Below the pieces are notes generated by a model. The model was not told the origin of the DNA, ran no database searches, and saw only the letters and a list, made by a program, of their open reading frames with translations. A stretch of DNA of 64,000 bases from Chloroflexota bacterium (GTDB lineage Bacteria > Chloroflexota > Dehalococcoidia > Bin125): NCBI GenBank assembly GCA_028873865.1, contig JAPPNI010000034.1, positions 92,742-156,741 on the forward strand, in the 5' to 3' direction. Both the position numbers and the translations under genes were made by a program. Of the stretch, positions 7,777 to 16,104 are shown one piece after another. Every line of letters starts with the position of its first letter. Within the stretch, counting starts at the first letter, position 1.

Positions 7777-9000
7777 TCACGTCCCTGCCGGACCGACGAT
7801 CGTGATCTCCTCGCCCAGGGCGGCCAGCCCGAGCGAGTGCTGCAGTTCGTCCGTCTTCCAGGCCATGACGATGCCTCCGGTCAGGTCCCGGTAGAGCCGC
7901 TCCAGCGGCTGGCCCTTGACGTAGGCGTGAGCGCCGGTCGTCTTGATCCCGATCTGCGCGACCTCCTCGGCCATCCGCCGCAGATGATGCGTCGTTCTGA
8001 CCTGCATGCGAATGAACGACTGGCGATCGCTGTACGCGCGGTCGACCTCGCTCACGGCGTGGTAGAGCATGGTCCGCCCGGAGGCCAGCCAGCTGTCCAT
8101 CTCACCGAGCGCCATCTGCGCCCAGGCCTGTTGCGAGCGCAGCTCGTTTGTCCCTCCGAGCGGGCTGTTGGCCGAGGCCAGATAGCCGCGACGTTGACGT
8201 AGGTACTCAACGGTCTCATCGAACATCGCCTGCGCGTTGCCCAGCCAGATGGCGCAAATGCCCAGTCCCGGCAGCGCCCGTCGTTGCCACTGGAGTTGGG
8301 GAATCATCTGCTCACCCATGCGAAGCAGCGAGAGCGGGACGACGAAGCAGTCAGCCCGGGGAATGCGGAGCTCGTCGATCACCACGTCGTGTGACGCGGT
8401 GGAGCGCAGACCCATGCCGTCCCAGTTGGCTCGATTCGTGATCGCATCCTGTTTGAAATCGGGCAGGGCGATCACCAGGTCGGGTTCCGTCGGCCGTTCG
8501 ATCAACGCGCCAACCATCGCGAACTGCGCCGCATCGGCGCCCGAGGCGAAGCCGGCTCGCCCGGAAATGATCAGATCGGTGCCGTCCTCGGTCGCGGAAA
8601 AGCCGGTCGAGGTGTTGTCGAGTTCCCGTGATGGAATGCTCCCGGGAGCGCAACACCACGAGCCCTCGGCACAAGCCTTGAGCACCTCGTCCCGGTGCGG
8701 ATAAGGCGGCAGTGCGCCGGCGATCCCGGTGACCAGGATGTGCATGTTCAGCGCGACCGCAGTCGACGCGTCGCCATAGGCGATCTCTTCGATCAGTCGG
8801 ATGTAGGTCTCGCCGTCCGCCTCCAGACCGCCAAGCGCCTCAGAGATCAGCAGCCCGGAAACTCCCAGCTCGGCCAATTCATTGAAGTTGTCGATCGGCA
8901 GTTCACCGTCACGGTCGGCGGCGGTGGCGCGCTCCCGAAACGGTCCGCGGGCGAGCTCGCGCACCTGCTCGATCAACTGTCGTGAGGCGTCGGCGTCCAT
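7777..9000 (-). CDS. acyl-CoA dehydrogenase family protein
   Basis: A 407-residue flavoprotein started at the ATG at 9000; the upstream extension of the frame is not coding-like. The N-terminal helical domain contains LAELGVSGLLISEALGGLEA. The middle beta domain has WDGMGLRSTASHDVVIDELR, which is typical of the family, and the C-terminal helices end GGIVMAWKTDELQHSLGL. The usual catalytic-Glu segment (GTNE) of beta-oxidation enzymes is not seen, so it may be a DszC/hydroxylase-like or otherwise unusual branch. It is divergent from the hydrolase gene at 9110. Confidence 0.82.
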   Translation of the reverse strand: MDADASRQLIEQVRELARGPFRERATAADRDGELPIDNFNELAELGVSGLLISEALGGLEADGETYIRLIEEIAYGDASTAVALNMHILVTGIAGALPPYPHRDEVLKACAEGSWCCAPGSIPSRELDNTSTGFSATEDGTDLIISGRAGFASGADAAQFAMVGALIERPTEPDLVIALPDFKQDAITNRANWDGMGLRSTASHDVVIDELRIPRADCFVVPLSLLRMGEQMIPQLQWQRRALPGLGICAIWLGNAQAMFDETVEYLRQRRGYLASANSPLGGTNELRSQQAWAQMALGEMDSWLASGRTMLYHAVSEVDRAYSDRQSFIRMQVRTTHHLRRMAEEVAQIGIKTTGAHAYVKGQPLERLYRDLTGGIVMAWKTDELQHSLGLAALGEEITIVGPAGT

Positions 9001-9109
9001 GGCAACTCCCGTTGTCGAAGTGAATGAGAACGTAGTCAGCGTATCGGCCGGCTCCGTTCGAGCGTTAGCATTCCGGCAGGAATGGATTCCTCTGGGAAGG
9101 ACGCCGCCG

Positions 9110-10063
9110 ATGCCGTCGATCAACACATTGCACGGAGAAGTGGACACGTCGGAGCTGGGTCGAACGCTGATCCACGAGCACATCGGGATTCGCTCGCCGG
9201 GCATTTCCGAGAACTGGCCGGAGTTGTGGGACGAAGCAGGCTGCGTGGCCTCGGCCGATGAGAAGCTGAACGCGCTCCAGCAACGCGGCGTCAGCACGGT
9301 GGTCGACCTCTCAACCGCTGATCTCGGACGAGACATGGGGTTCCTGCAGAAGGTCTCCCAGGTCACGTCGATCAACGTTGTGCTCTGCACCGGCATCTAC
9401 TGGCTGCGCTCGATGTACTGGCGCGGACGGCCGGCCGAGCTGATGACCGAGGTGTTCGTCCGAGACATCACCGAGGGAATCGCGGGAACCGGCGTCAAGG
9501 CGAACATCATCAAGCTGGCTTCCGACGAACAAGGCGGCGGCGTCGACCGCTACAACGAGAAATGCCTGCGCGCCGGCGCACGAGCGCATCGGGCCACCGG
9601 CGTGCCGATCGCGACCCACAATGGCCCTCCTGAGCTGGGAGCGAAACAGCAGGACATCTTCGAAGACGAGGGCTGTGACCTCTCGCGCATAGTGATCGGC
9701 CACGTTGGCGACACGGCCGACACCGACTACCTCAAGTCGCTGATGGATCGCGGCTCCTACGTCGGCCTGGACCGCTTTGGCCTCGACCAGATCCTGCCCT
9801 TCGACGATCGTGTGAACACGGTCGTCAAGCTGGCTGCCGACGGTTACACCGAGCGGATGCTGCTCGCTCACGATGCGTCGTGCTGCCTGGACTGGATCCC
9901 CGATATCGATGCAATGCGCCAGGCTCAGCCAAACTGGCACTTCAACCACATCTCCGACGATGTCGTCCCCGCCCTGCTCGAGCGCGGCATGACCCAGTCG
10001 CAGGTCGACCAGATGCTGATCGGGAATCCGCGCGACCTGTTCGAGAAGCAGGGCGCGTACTAG
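9110..10063 (+). CDS. phosphotriesterase-like metal hydrolase (lactonase type)
   Basis: A 317-residue amidohydrolase-superfamily TIM barrel. Metal ligands are visible in order: HEH in TLIHEHIG near residue 23, the Lys to be carboxylated in KANIIKLASD, His in IATHNGPP, His in VIGHVGD, and Asp in LLAHDAS. The ATG at 9110 starts MPSINTLHGEVDTSELG, like other PTE family N-termini. Members include phosphotriesterases and quorum-type or general lactonases. It ends directly against the start of the next gene with no spacer, so the two are probably translated together. Substrate is inferred only at the level of an ester or lactone. Confidence 0.9.
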   Translation: MPSINTLHGEVDTSELGRTLIHEHIGIRSPGISENWPELWDEAGCVASADEKLNALQQRGVSTVVDLSTADLGRDMGFLQKVSQVTSINVVLCTGIYWLRSMYWRGRPAELMTEVFVRDITEGIAGTGVKANIIKLASDEQGGGVDRYNEKCLRAGARAHRATGVPIATHNGPPELGAKQQDIFEDEGCDLSRIVIGHVGDTADTDYLKSLMDRGSYVGLDRFGLDQILPFDDRVNTVVKLAADGYTERMLLAHDASCCLDWIPDIDAMRQAQPNWHFNHISDDVVPALLERGMTQSQVDQMLIGNPRDLFEKQGAY

Positions 10064-11719
10064 GTGGCCCAATCAGCGGCCACTTCGGCCGTCGAACCGG
10101 CCGATTTGCTCTCGGCGGCGCGTGCCGGGTTTGCCGGAGCGCCGTTCGAAGACTCCACCGGCGACATCGCGGCGCGCGCGAGGCTCTGGCGCGCCGGACT
10201 CGTGGTCGCCGAAGCCGAGGCGTCGGCCTCGACCGGTCTGGCTGCCGCTCAGGCCGCCGGCGCCGCTCTACAGGCCGCGCTGGGTGAGCAGAGCGATCAG
10301 TCCGGCGATGCGCTCGGTATTGAGGTCGAGGCGGAACGGGCGTCGCGCAAACCTGAAGGTCTGATCGGCCTGATCCAGACGCCGCTGCCGGGATCTCACG
10401 GGCTCATTCTTCGCGACGAAGACCGCGTGGCACGTGGATGGCCGTTCGACGCGTTGCGCACCGACGGTCGCACGGCCGCCTGGGTCAAGCAGCTGAACCG
10501 GGAGGTCCGGCGTCCCGGCGCGCGGCTGGCTCCAAGCACCTCCGTTGAGGTCTTCAGGACCATCGAAGCGCTCGGCCCGGTTGCGCCAACGGACGGGGAG
10601 CGGATCTCCGCTCGCTCAGGCGGCTTCCGCCTGGTCGAAATGGACGAATTGCTGCCCGACCGATTGTCGGGCTCGGCGCTGCAGGCGGCCGCCTGGCTGT
10701 TGCGCCACCAGCAGCCGGACGGCTCGTTCGCGTACGAGTACGCGCCACCGGGCGACGGCAAGGAGGGCAGCTGGACGCCGTACGATCAGCTCGTGCGGCA
10801 GTGCGGCTGCGCCTGGGCGATCGCGATGGTGGCGCGGCTCACTCGCGACCGCAGGATCGGCGAGGCGGCCGCAACGGCAATCAGCGGCATCCTGGAACGC
10901 CATCTCCGACGCGATGGCCCGGGTCGACTGTTCTATCTGCAGGACATGTACGGCGAGGCCAAGCTGGGAGCCCCGCCGCTCCTGCTGCTCGCGATCACTG
11001 AGCTGGGTCCGTCATTGCGCATTCCGCGTGAGACCGTGGATCAGCTCACGGCCTCGCTGTTGGCCGTGCAGGCGCCCGATGGACACTTCGGCACCCGGGC
11101 GCGAGGCATGGAGCTGGAAGGCTCGGAGACTTACTACGCCGGCCAGATCGTGCTTGCGCTGGCCAGGCTCTTCGGCGTCCGCAAGCGGCCGCGTCTCCGC
11201 TCAGCGGTGCAACGGGCCCTGAAGCATTACCAGTCCTGCTGGCAAAACGAAGACGAACGCGACCTCTCATTTACGACCTGGATGATCCAGGCCTGCGACC
11301 AATGGCACGCCCTGGACGGCGACGAACTGTCTCGGAGCTACGCCTACGAAATGGCTGACTGGGCGCTCGAGGAACAGCACGGCGAAGACAGTCCCAACCC
11401 GCTCTGGGTCGGCGCATTCCAGAACACCCCGGGAATCGGCACGGCGGCCTATAGCGAAGGCATCGCCAGCGCTTTGTCGATCGCCCAGCGGGCAGGCGAT
11501 GAGGATCGCGCAGATCGGTATCGCACGGCGCTGCTGCTCAGTATGCGATTCCTCCTGTCGCTCTCGCTCGATGGCCCCGAACACGCCTTGGTCGGAGGGC
11601 CCGAACACGTTGGCGCCGTGCGCTCGGCGTTGCACCGATCCGGCCTGCGCTGCGACAACGCCCAGCACTACCTGATGTCGATGCTCCGCGCTCGGGCGCT
11701 GTGTTGGGATAGCGAATAA
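10064..11719 (+). CDS. alpha/alpha-toroid protein of unknown function
   Basis: About 551 residues, GTG start immediately after the previous TAG. The first ~200 residues are Ala-rich. The rest carries terpene-cyclase/prenyltransferase-like repeats: LLRHQQPDGSFAYEY near residue 218, LLAVQAPDGHFGTRA near 335, YYAGQIVLALARL and FTTWMIQACDQWHAL. This Q-x-x-D-G-x-F pattern is typical of alpha/alpha toroids (squalene cyclases, alpha-macroglobulin domains, some glycoside-modifying enzymes). A cyclase DxDD motif is not present. The tight join to a PTE-like hydrolase suggests a shared substrate pathway. Function unknown. Confidence 0.7.
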   Translation: MAQSAATSAVEPADLLSAARAGFAGAPFEDSTGDIAARARLWRAGLVVAEAEASASTGLAAAQAAGAALQAALGEQSDQSGDALGIEVEAERASRKPEGLIGLIQTPLPGSHGLILRDEDRVARGWPFDALRTDGRTAAWVKQLNREVRRPGARLAPSTSVEVFRTIEALGPVAPTDGERISARSGGFRLVEMDELLPDRLSGSALQAAAWLLRHQQPDGSFAYEYAPPGDGKEGSWTPYDQLVRQCGCAWAIAMVARLTRDRRIGEAAATAISGILERHLRRDGPGRLFYLQDMYGEAKLGAPPLLLLAITELGPSLRIPRETVDQLTASLLAVQAPDGHFGTRARGMELEGSETYYAGQIVLALARLFGVRKRPRLRSAVQRALKHYQSCWQNEDERDLSFTTWMIQACDQWHALDGDELSRSYAYEMADWALEEQHGEDSPNPLWVGAFQNTPGIGTAAYSEGIASALSIAQRAGDEDRADRYRTALLLSMRFLLSLSLDGPEHALVGGPEHVGAVRSALHRSGLRCDNAQHYLMSMLRARALCWDSE

Positions 11720-11782
11720 CCTCAGTTCTCCAAAGAGAACGGCCGTACTGGTACCATGTGAGTGCAGTTCAGGGAGTCTGCG

Positions 11783-12073
11783 TTGGCGATTCGCATCGAC
11801 CGTCCGCGATTTCGAGACATCTTCGCCCGGATGGGGATCCCTCAGGCTCCGGCGGATGACTTCGTCGACGCGGTTGAGGACACGGTCAATGAGGGGCGGG
11901 ACGAACTTGCGACGAAGGATGACTTGCGTGCTCTTGCAGCCCAGCTCATGCAGGACGCTGCCGAGCGAGAAGCGCGGATTCTGCAGAATCAGTTGGTTAT
12001 GGTCGGCGTGATCCTTGGAGCCATGGCGATCGCGACCGGCATCATCATCGCGGTCGTCACACTCTCTGCCTAA
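11783..12073 (+). CDS. small coiled-coil protein with C-terminal membrane segment
   Basis: The TTG at 11783 lies six bases after AGGGAG and is a better start than the GTG at 11762, which lacks a ribosome site. The ~96-residue product begins MAIRIDRPRFRDIF and has an amphipathic helix (ELATKDDLRALAAQLMQDAAEREARILQ). It ends with one transmembrane segment (VMVGVILGAMAIATGIIIAVV). This matches the DUF1640-like group of small membrane-anchored coiled-coil proteins, which often occur beside unrelated genes. The end overlaps the convergent LLM gene by four bases. Confidence 0.6.
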   Translation: MAIRIDRPRFRDIFARMGIPQAPADDFVDAVEDTVNEGRDELATKDDLRALAAQLMQDAAEREARILQNQLVMVGVILGAMAIATGIIIAVVTLSA

Positions 12074-12972
12074 CTGCCTTTGACCTCCGGCCAGACCTCC
12101 CGCCAGGCGGTCTCGACCGTCTGCAGATATTGATCAACCGGAATCGACAACTCCCGGTCATAGCTGGGCATCCCGATGCCGAGGCGGGTGATGCCCATCT
12201 CTCGGGCAGCGCTGAGCAAACGCAGCGTGTTCGACATGTCCGCGTCGAGCGGCGGCAGCCACTGGATCGGGAAGTCATCCGGGTCGCGGTCGTTGGCTTC
12301 AAGCTGCGCGCGCAGGCGCTCGATCAGCTCCGCGAGCTGATCCACCGAGGACTGAACGGGCGCGATCCAGCCGTCGCCGAGGCGGGCCGTACGCTCGATA
12401 GCGGCTTGAGCAAATCCGCCGAAGAGAATCGGCGGACCGCCCGGCGTGACCGGCTTGGGCATCACCGACATCTGGTCGATGTTCACGTAGCGGCCGCTGA
12501 ACGAAATCGGTTCCTCGGTCCAACAAGCGCGCAGCACGCGGATGTACTCCTCCATCCGGCTCGGTCGCTGGCGGAAGTTGGCCTGTAGGGCGTCAAACTC
12601 CTGCCACTGCCAGCCGATCCCGATGCCCAACCGCATCCGGCCGCCAGAAAGAATGTCGATTTCCGCCGCCTGCTTGGCGACCAGCACCGGCTCGCGCTGC
12701 GGCAGTACGAGCACGTTGGTCTGCAGCGCCACGCGGCTCGTGATCCCCGCCAGCCAGGCGAGCGTCGTCAGCACCTCGTGCTGATGCACATCGTCGGTGT
12801 AGGGGCCGGTCTGCGGACGATCATCGCGGGCATAGGCGTAGATCACGTGGTCGGCCATCGAGATGAAATCACAGCCGATCGCCTCGACGCCCTGAGCCCA
12901 GTCACGCAACTCCGATACGTCCCAGTGCCAGTGCCAGGCGGGGATCTGACAGCCGAACTCGAACTGCGCCAT
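12070..12972 (-). CDS. LLM-class (F420-type) oxidoreductase
   Basis: A 300-residue TIM-barrel enzyme of the luciferase-like monooxygenase superfamily. Diagnostic segments are ISMADHVIYA near residue 38, VLVLPQREPVLVAKQAAEID near residue 88, GGRMRLGIGIGWQWQEFDAL near 110 and PPILFGGFAQAAIERTARLG near 175. In bacteria this branch usually uses coenzyme F420 to oxidise or reduce small molecules. A second possible deazaflavin enzyme lies at 44348. Cofactor and substrate are inferred from the family, and no F420 synthesis genes are in the window. Confidence 0.88.
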   Translation of the reverse strand: MAQFEFGCQIPAWHWHWDVSELRDWAQGVEAIGCDFISMADHVIYAYARDDRPQTGPYTDDVHQHEVLTTLAWLAGITSRVALQTNVLVLPQREPVLVAKQAAEIDILSGGRMRLGIGIGWQWQEFDALQANFRQRPSRMEEYIRVLRACWTEEPISFSGRYVNIDQMSVMPKPVTPGGPPILFGGFAQAAIERTARLGDGWIAPVQSSVDQLAELIERLRAQLEANDRDPDDFPIQWLPPLDADMSNTLRLLSAAREMGITRLGIGMPSYDRELSIPVDQYLQTVETAWREVWPEVKGS

Positions 12973-13063
12973 GGGTCGCTCCCCTCGATACTGGATGGAT
13001 TCGATCGCGGTCGGTCAGGTGTATCCTAAGCGCATCCCCAAGGCTGCTGGAGACCGGTGATGT

Positions 13064-13303
13064 ATGGCGTTGGATGAACGGCATGCTGGTGAAGAGGGCG
13101 TCCTGCGAAGCGATATCGCGGACGTCATCGACCGTGCCGCTGCGATGGCGGTCTACGCCTTCGCGTCCGTAAACCAGGCCGGCGCGACCGAGGGTCTGCG
13201 CCTGCCCCCGCAGTTGGCGGAGCACCTGGCCGAGGCGACCTATGTCGACGTCCTGCGCTACTCGCTCGACGAATGCACCTGCCCCTGTCACCAGGAACAC
13301 TAG
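13064..13303 (+). CDS. small protein with C-terminal Cys-rich tail
   Basis: A 79-residue protein, mostly helical (IADVIDRAAAMAVYAFASV), ending SLDECTCPCHQEH, a Cys/His cluster that could bind a metal. A TATCCT hexamer lies at 13022-13027, about 36 bases upstream, as a possible -10 box. No family is recognised. It sits alone between the LLM gene and a 477-bp non-coding stretch. The coding call rests on composition and a plausible start only. Confidence 0.45.
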   Translation: MALDERHAGEEGVLRSDIADVIDRAAAMAVYAFASVNQAGATEGLRLPPQLAEHLAEATYVDVLRYSLDECTCPCHQEH

Positions 13304-13780
13304 TCGTCCCATGGCCGGGATCCGGCCCGACGCAGCGCGCTGAGGCATTCCTGTTCACCTGTTGCCTCCGACACGCACTGTCAAGTCACTAGCCCTGGAA
13401 GCACACCTGTACGCATATGATTGATTGTGCTCAACGAGAACATCCAGCCGCGAGGAACCGACATGGCCCCTGCCAGAATCTGGACGAAACCTGACATTTC
13501 CTGCTCGCAGGCCGACAAACACGCCAGAAATCTGGAACGATCTGGACAAATCCGGACTTTTCCGGACACTTGCCGCGCGAATCCTCAGCCCACATCAGGA
13601 GATCCACCCAATCAGGCCAGAATTCCCTCGCCTCCAACCATCTCCTCCCGGATCTCGCGTCGGGGTGCGGGCATTGACAGGGCGCGATGACCAAACGAGG
13701 ACCACAACGCAGGGCTACACTGGGATTGACTGCGATCATGCAGACTGGCTCTCACGCAACGACATGAAGGAGCACGCGCG
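13304..13780. other. 477-bp region without a convincing gene; degenerate short repeats
   Basis: Several short frames overlap here on both strands, but none looks like a protein family. The part around 13480-13565 carries degenerate copies of ATCTGGAC / ATCCGGAC (at about 13480, 13528, 13540 and 13550) and the palindrome-containing run CCGGACTTTTCCGGAC. It is less GC-rich than its surroundings. It could be a decayed gene or a protein-binding region. Confidence 0.4.
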
Positions 13781-14416
13781 ATGACGACGGCGACCAAGGA
13801 ATCCGTGGTAACCCCTGAGCGATTCAAGTCGGGGATGACCTGGAACCAGTACCTAGCCTTTATCAATTCGGAAGAGAATTTTCAGCGCCTGACCCCGGGT
13901 GGCCAACCGCGCGGCGACGCCAACGTTGAGCGCTTCATCCGCAACATGAGCGCCTGGCAGGTTTCTGAAGAAGGCCGCGAGGCGCTCCAGTCACTGCCGC
14001 GCCTGAAGATGCTGGTCCTCGGCGAGGACTGGTGTCCGGATGTCTATCGCGGCTTGCCCGTGCTCGCCGAGATCGCTGCCACCGCCGGCTGGGAGATTCG
14101 CATCTTCGCCCGCGATGAGAACAACGACATCATGTCCGAGTTCCTCAAAGACGGCCAGCACGAGTCGATTCCCACCGCGGTGATCTACACCCTCGACCAC
14201 GAGTACGTCGGCCACTGGATCGAGCGCCCGGCAGTGGCCAACGAGCACATGGCCAACATGCAGAAGCTGTTCAGCCGCAAAGAGGGCGAGTCGGAAGACG
14301 ACATGCGCGCCCGCATCCGCCAGGGCTACCGAGACCTGCAGTCCTCCGACGAGTGGGCCTCGTGGCGCGACGAGACCGTCAACGAGATCGTCGAACTGGT
14401 TCGCAGCAATACGTAG
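13781..14416 (+). CDS. thioredoxin-fold protein
   Basis: A 211-residue protein. The central region, KMLVLGEDWCPDVYRGLPVL near residue 75, is the thioredoxin-type active-site strand/helix with a single Cys (WCPDV, not CxxC). It is followed by IRIFARDENNDIM and by IPTAVIYT with the expected cis-Pro. The N-terminal ~60 residues and acidic C-terminal helices (SRKEGESEDDMRARIRQGYR) flank the fold. This matches the Thioredoxin_9-like group, whose role is not settled; one-Cys chemistry is possible. The start has GGAG upstream. Confidence 0.78.
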   Translation: MTTATKESVVTPERFKSGMTWNQYLAFINSEENFQRLTPGGQPRGDANVERFIRNMSAWQVSEEGREALQSLPRLKMLVLGEDWCPDVYRGLPVLAEIAATAGWEIRIFARDENNDIMSEFLKDGQHESIPTAVIYTLDHEYVGHWIERPAVANEHMANMQKLFSRKEGESEDDMRARIRQGYRDLQSSDEWASWRDETVNEIVELVRSNT

Positions 14417-14434
14417 CTGCTGCTTGCCGATTCC

Positions 14435-14451
14435 CTCTCCGTCTGGGAGAG
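14435..14451. terminator. small hairpin between convergent genes
   Basis: CTCTCC (14435-14440) pairs with GGAGAG (14446-14451) around a 5-base loop, between the converging ends of the thioredoxin-fold gene (+) and the CDP-alcohol transferase gene (-). There is no clear T-run, so it is at best a weak terminator. The sequence resembles the CCCTCTCC/GGGAGAG palindrome near 59543. Confidence 0.4.
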
Positions 14452-14463
14452 ATGGTTGGGGGG

Positions 14464-15129
14464 CTAGTCGCCCCCACCCCCGCCGAATGGGCTGTCGAGC
14501 GGCTCGTCCGGTTCCCCGTCTTCGACCACGACTGGCGCGTCCTGTTCAATTGAGCGCATCGCCCGCCAGGTGATGAACCATCGCTGCAACGCGGTGAGAT
14601 TGGTCAGCACGGCGAGCAGCCAGAGGATCGGCAGGATCTGCGCCGAGAGCAGACCGATCGCCATGATCAGCACGCGCTCGAGCCGCGTGCCCAGCCCGGT
14701 GCGGATCCCGACCCCGAACTCACCCGCCTTTGAGCGTGTGTAGCTGACCATCATGCTGCCGAACAGCGAGACGCCGATCAGCACGATCGCCGTGCGGTCG
14801 AAACGCTCGGCGGCGCTGTACCAGATCAGCAGGGCGAAGAGCAGGGCGAAATCGGCCAGTCGGTCGGAGACCGCATCGAAGACGGCCCCCCAGTCCGATG
14901 CGCGCCCGGTCGCACGGGCGACGGCGCCATCGAGCATGTCGAAACTGGCGGCCGCGAGCATGACGATCCCGGCCTGCCAGAACCGGCCGTAGGCAGCCAA
15001 CGTGGCGGCTCCGCCCATGCCCAGCAGGCCGATCAGGGTCAGGGCGTTGGGGGTCAGACCGGTCCGCGCAACAGCCCGACCGAGCCGCTCGGAAACGCCA
15101 GACGATATCGAGTGGGGGAGGAGAGACAA
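14464..15129 (-). CDS. CDP-alcohol phosphatidyltransferase, PI-phosphate synthase-like
   Basis: A 221-residue integral membrane enzyme. The family motif D-G-x2-A-R-x8-G-x3-D-x3-D is complete in DGAVARATGRASDWGAVFD followed by AVSD. Hydrophobic helices surround it. After the motif, MMVSYTRSKAGEFGVGIRTG and RLERVLIMAIG resemble actinobacterial PgsA1, which joins CDP-diacylglycerol to inositol-3-phosphate. It is the last gene of a minus-strand cluster that also holds Ino1, a PimA-like mannosyltransferase and two acyltransferases, which favours PI-phosphate synthase over phosphatidylglycerol-phosphate synthase. Chemistry sure; acceptor inferred. Confidence 0.85.
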   Translation of the reverse strand: MSLLPHSISSGVSERLGRAVARTGLTPNALTLIGLLGMGGAATLAAYGRFWQAGIVMLAAASFDMLDGAVARATGRASDWGAVFDAVSDRLADFALLFALLIWYSAAERFDRTAIVLIGVSLFGSMMVSYTRSKAGEFGVGIRTGLGTRLERVLIMAIGLLSAQILPILWLLAVLTNLTALQRWFITWRAMRSIEQDAPVVVEDGEPDEPLDSPFGGGGGD

Positions 15130-15195
15130 GAGTATCTCGAACCAGGCCCGGCCGCCGTGGATTCACTCTACACAGGCAGCAGGGCGGGAACAGCG

Positions 15196-16089
15196 TCAGT
15201 CGTAAAACAGCCGTTTACCGATGAAGAAGAGCAGGAGCGCGAGAGGGATCGCCGCGGCGACAAGGATCACATGATTGAGATTGAGCCGCTCGAAGAAGGG
15301 CTTCTGTTGCGGTTCGATGTAGGGCCAGGTCAGGAGCAAGGCGCGCTCGGCGTTCCTGGTGAACTCAGAAATCAGCTTCTCCTCGGGAATGCCGTAGATC
15401 TGCTCGATCGCGTCATAGAACGGGACGCCCTGACCGACGGTCCGGAAGAGCTCGGCGAGCGCTTCGGATCCCCAGTCCTGGATCAACCAGGCGAGCATCC
15501 CGCCGGCCTGACCGAAGTACTTGGCCTGGAACTGCCAGGTCGTCGGGACGACCTTCAGTTGCTCGAGCGTGTAGTACTCCTCGTGATCGAAGATGACCAC
15601 CGCACCGGCTCGCGTCAGGAAGTAGCCCGGCAGCGGCCCTTGCGACCAGAAACCCAGGGCGGCTCGCATCCAGAGCGGCACCTCTGCCGCATATCGCCCG
15701 GTGGCGGAGTTGATCAGTGCGTTGGTGACCGCGTTGCGCACGTCACCCGACGCGTTGCGCATTACATGCAACGGAGCCGGCTCCGGGCTCACGCCATCGG
15801 GTAGCCGGTGGACATCGGACGGGTCGGCGCCCAGGGGCCAGACAATGACAGTTAGGGGCTCTTCTATCGATGTCTCGATCAGGTCGCTGACCAGGTCATA
15901 GGCGCCCTGCCCGTGGTCGGCGAGATCCTCGGCTCGAAGCTGTCCCTGAGTGTGCCAGAGCGTGAGGTTATCCCGCTCGGCCGTGGACCATTCAAGATCA
16001 TCGGTCTGTGCGGACAGCACAACCGGAACCAGGCATCCGACCAGAACGGCCACGAACGAGACAAACGGGGCGAGCCGATGGAGCTTCAC
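15196..16089 (-). CDS. Peptidase-MA-like protein with lost active site
   Basis: A 297-residue protein with an N-terminal signal (MKLHRLAPFVSFVAVLVGCL), a lumenal domain and a C-terminal transmembrane segment (VILVAAAIPLALLLFFIGKR). It parallels the protein at 25745, which has HELTH and LDEGMATL. Here the aligned positions read VRNAVTNALINSA and LWMRAALGFW, so both zinc His and the Glu are gone. It retains the later GGMLAWLIQDWGSEALAELF and YGIPEEKLISEF. It is probably a pseudo-peptidase acting on the outer membrane face. It lies between the PimA-like and PI-synthase-like genes. Confidence 0.7.
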   Translation of the reverse strand: MKLHRLAPFVSFVAVLVGCLVPVVLSAQTDDLEWSTAERDNLTLWHTQGQLRAEDLADHGQGAYDLVSDLIETSIEEPLTVIVWPLGADPSDVHRLPDGVSPEPAPLHVMRNASGDVRNAVTNALINSATGRYAAEVPLWMRAALGFWSQGPLPGYFLTRAGAVVIFDHEEYYTLEQLKVVPTTWQFQAKYFGQAGGMLAWLIQDWGSEALAELFRTVGQGVPFYDAIEQIYGIPEEKLISEFTRNAERALLLTWPYIEPQQKPFFERLNLNHVILVAAAIPLALLLFFIGKRLFYD

Positions 16090-16104
16090 TGGGTCAGGGT
16101 ACGG

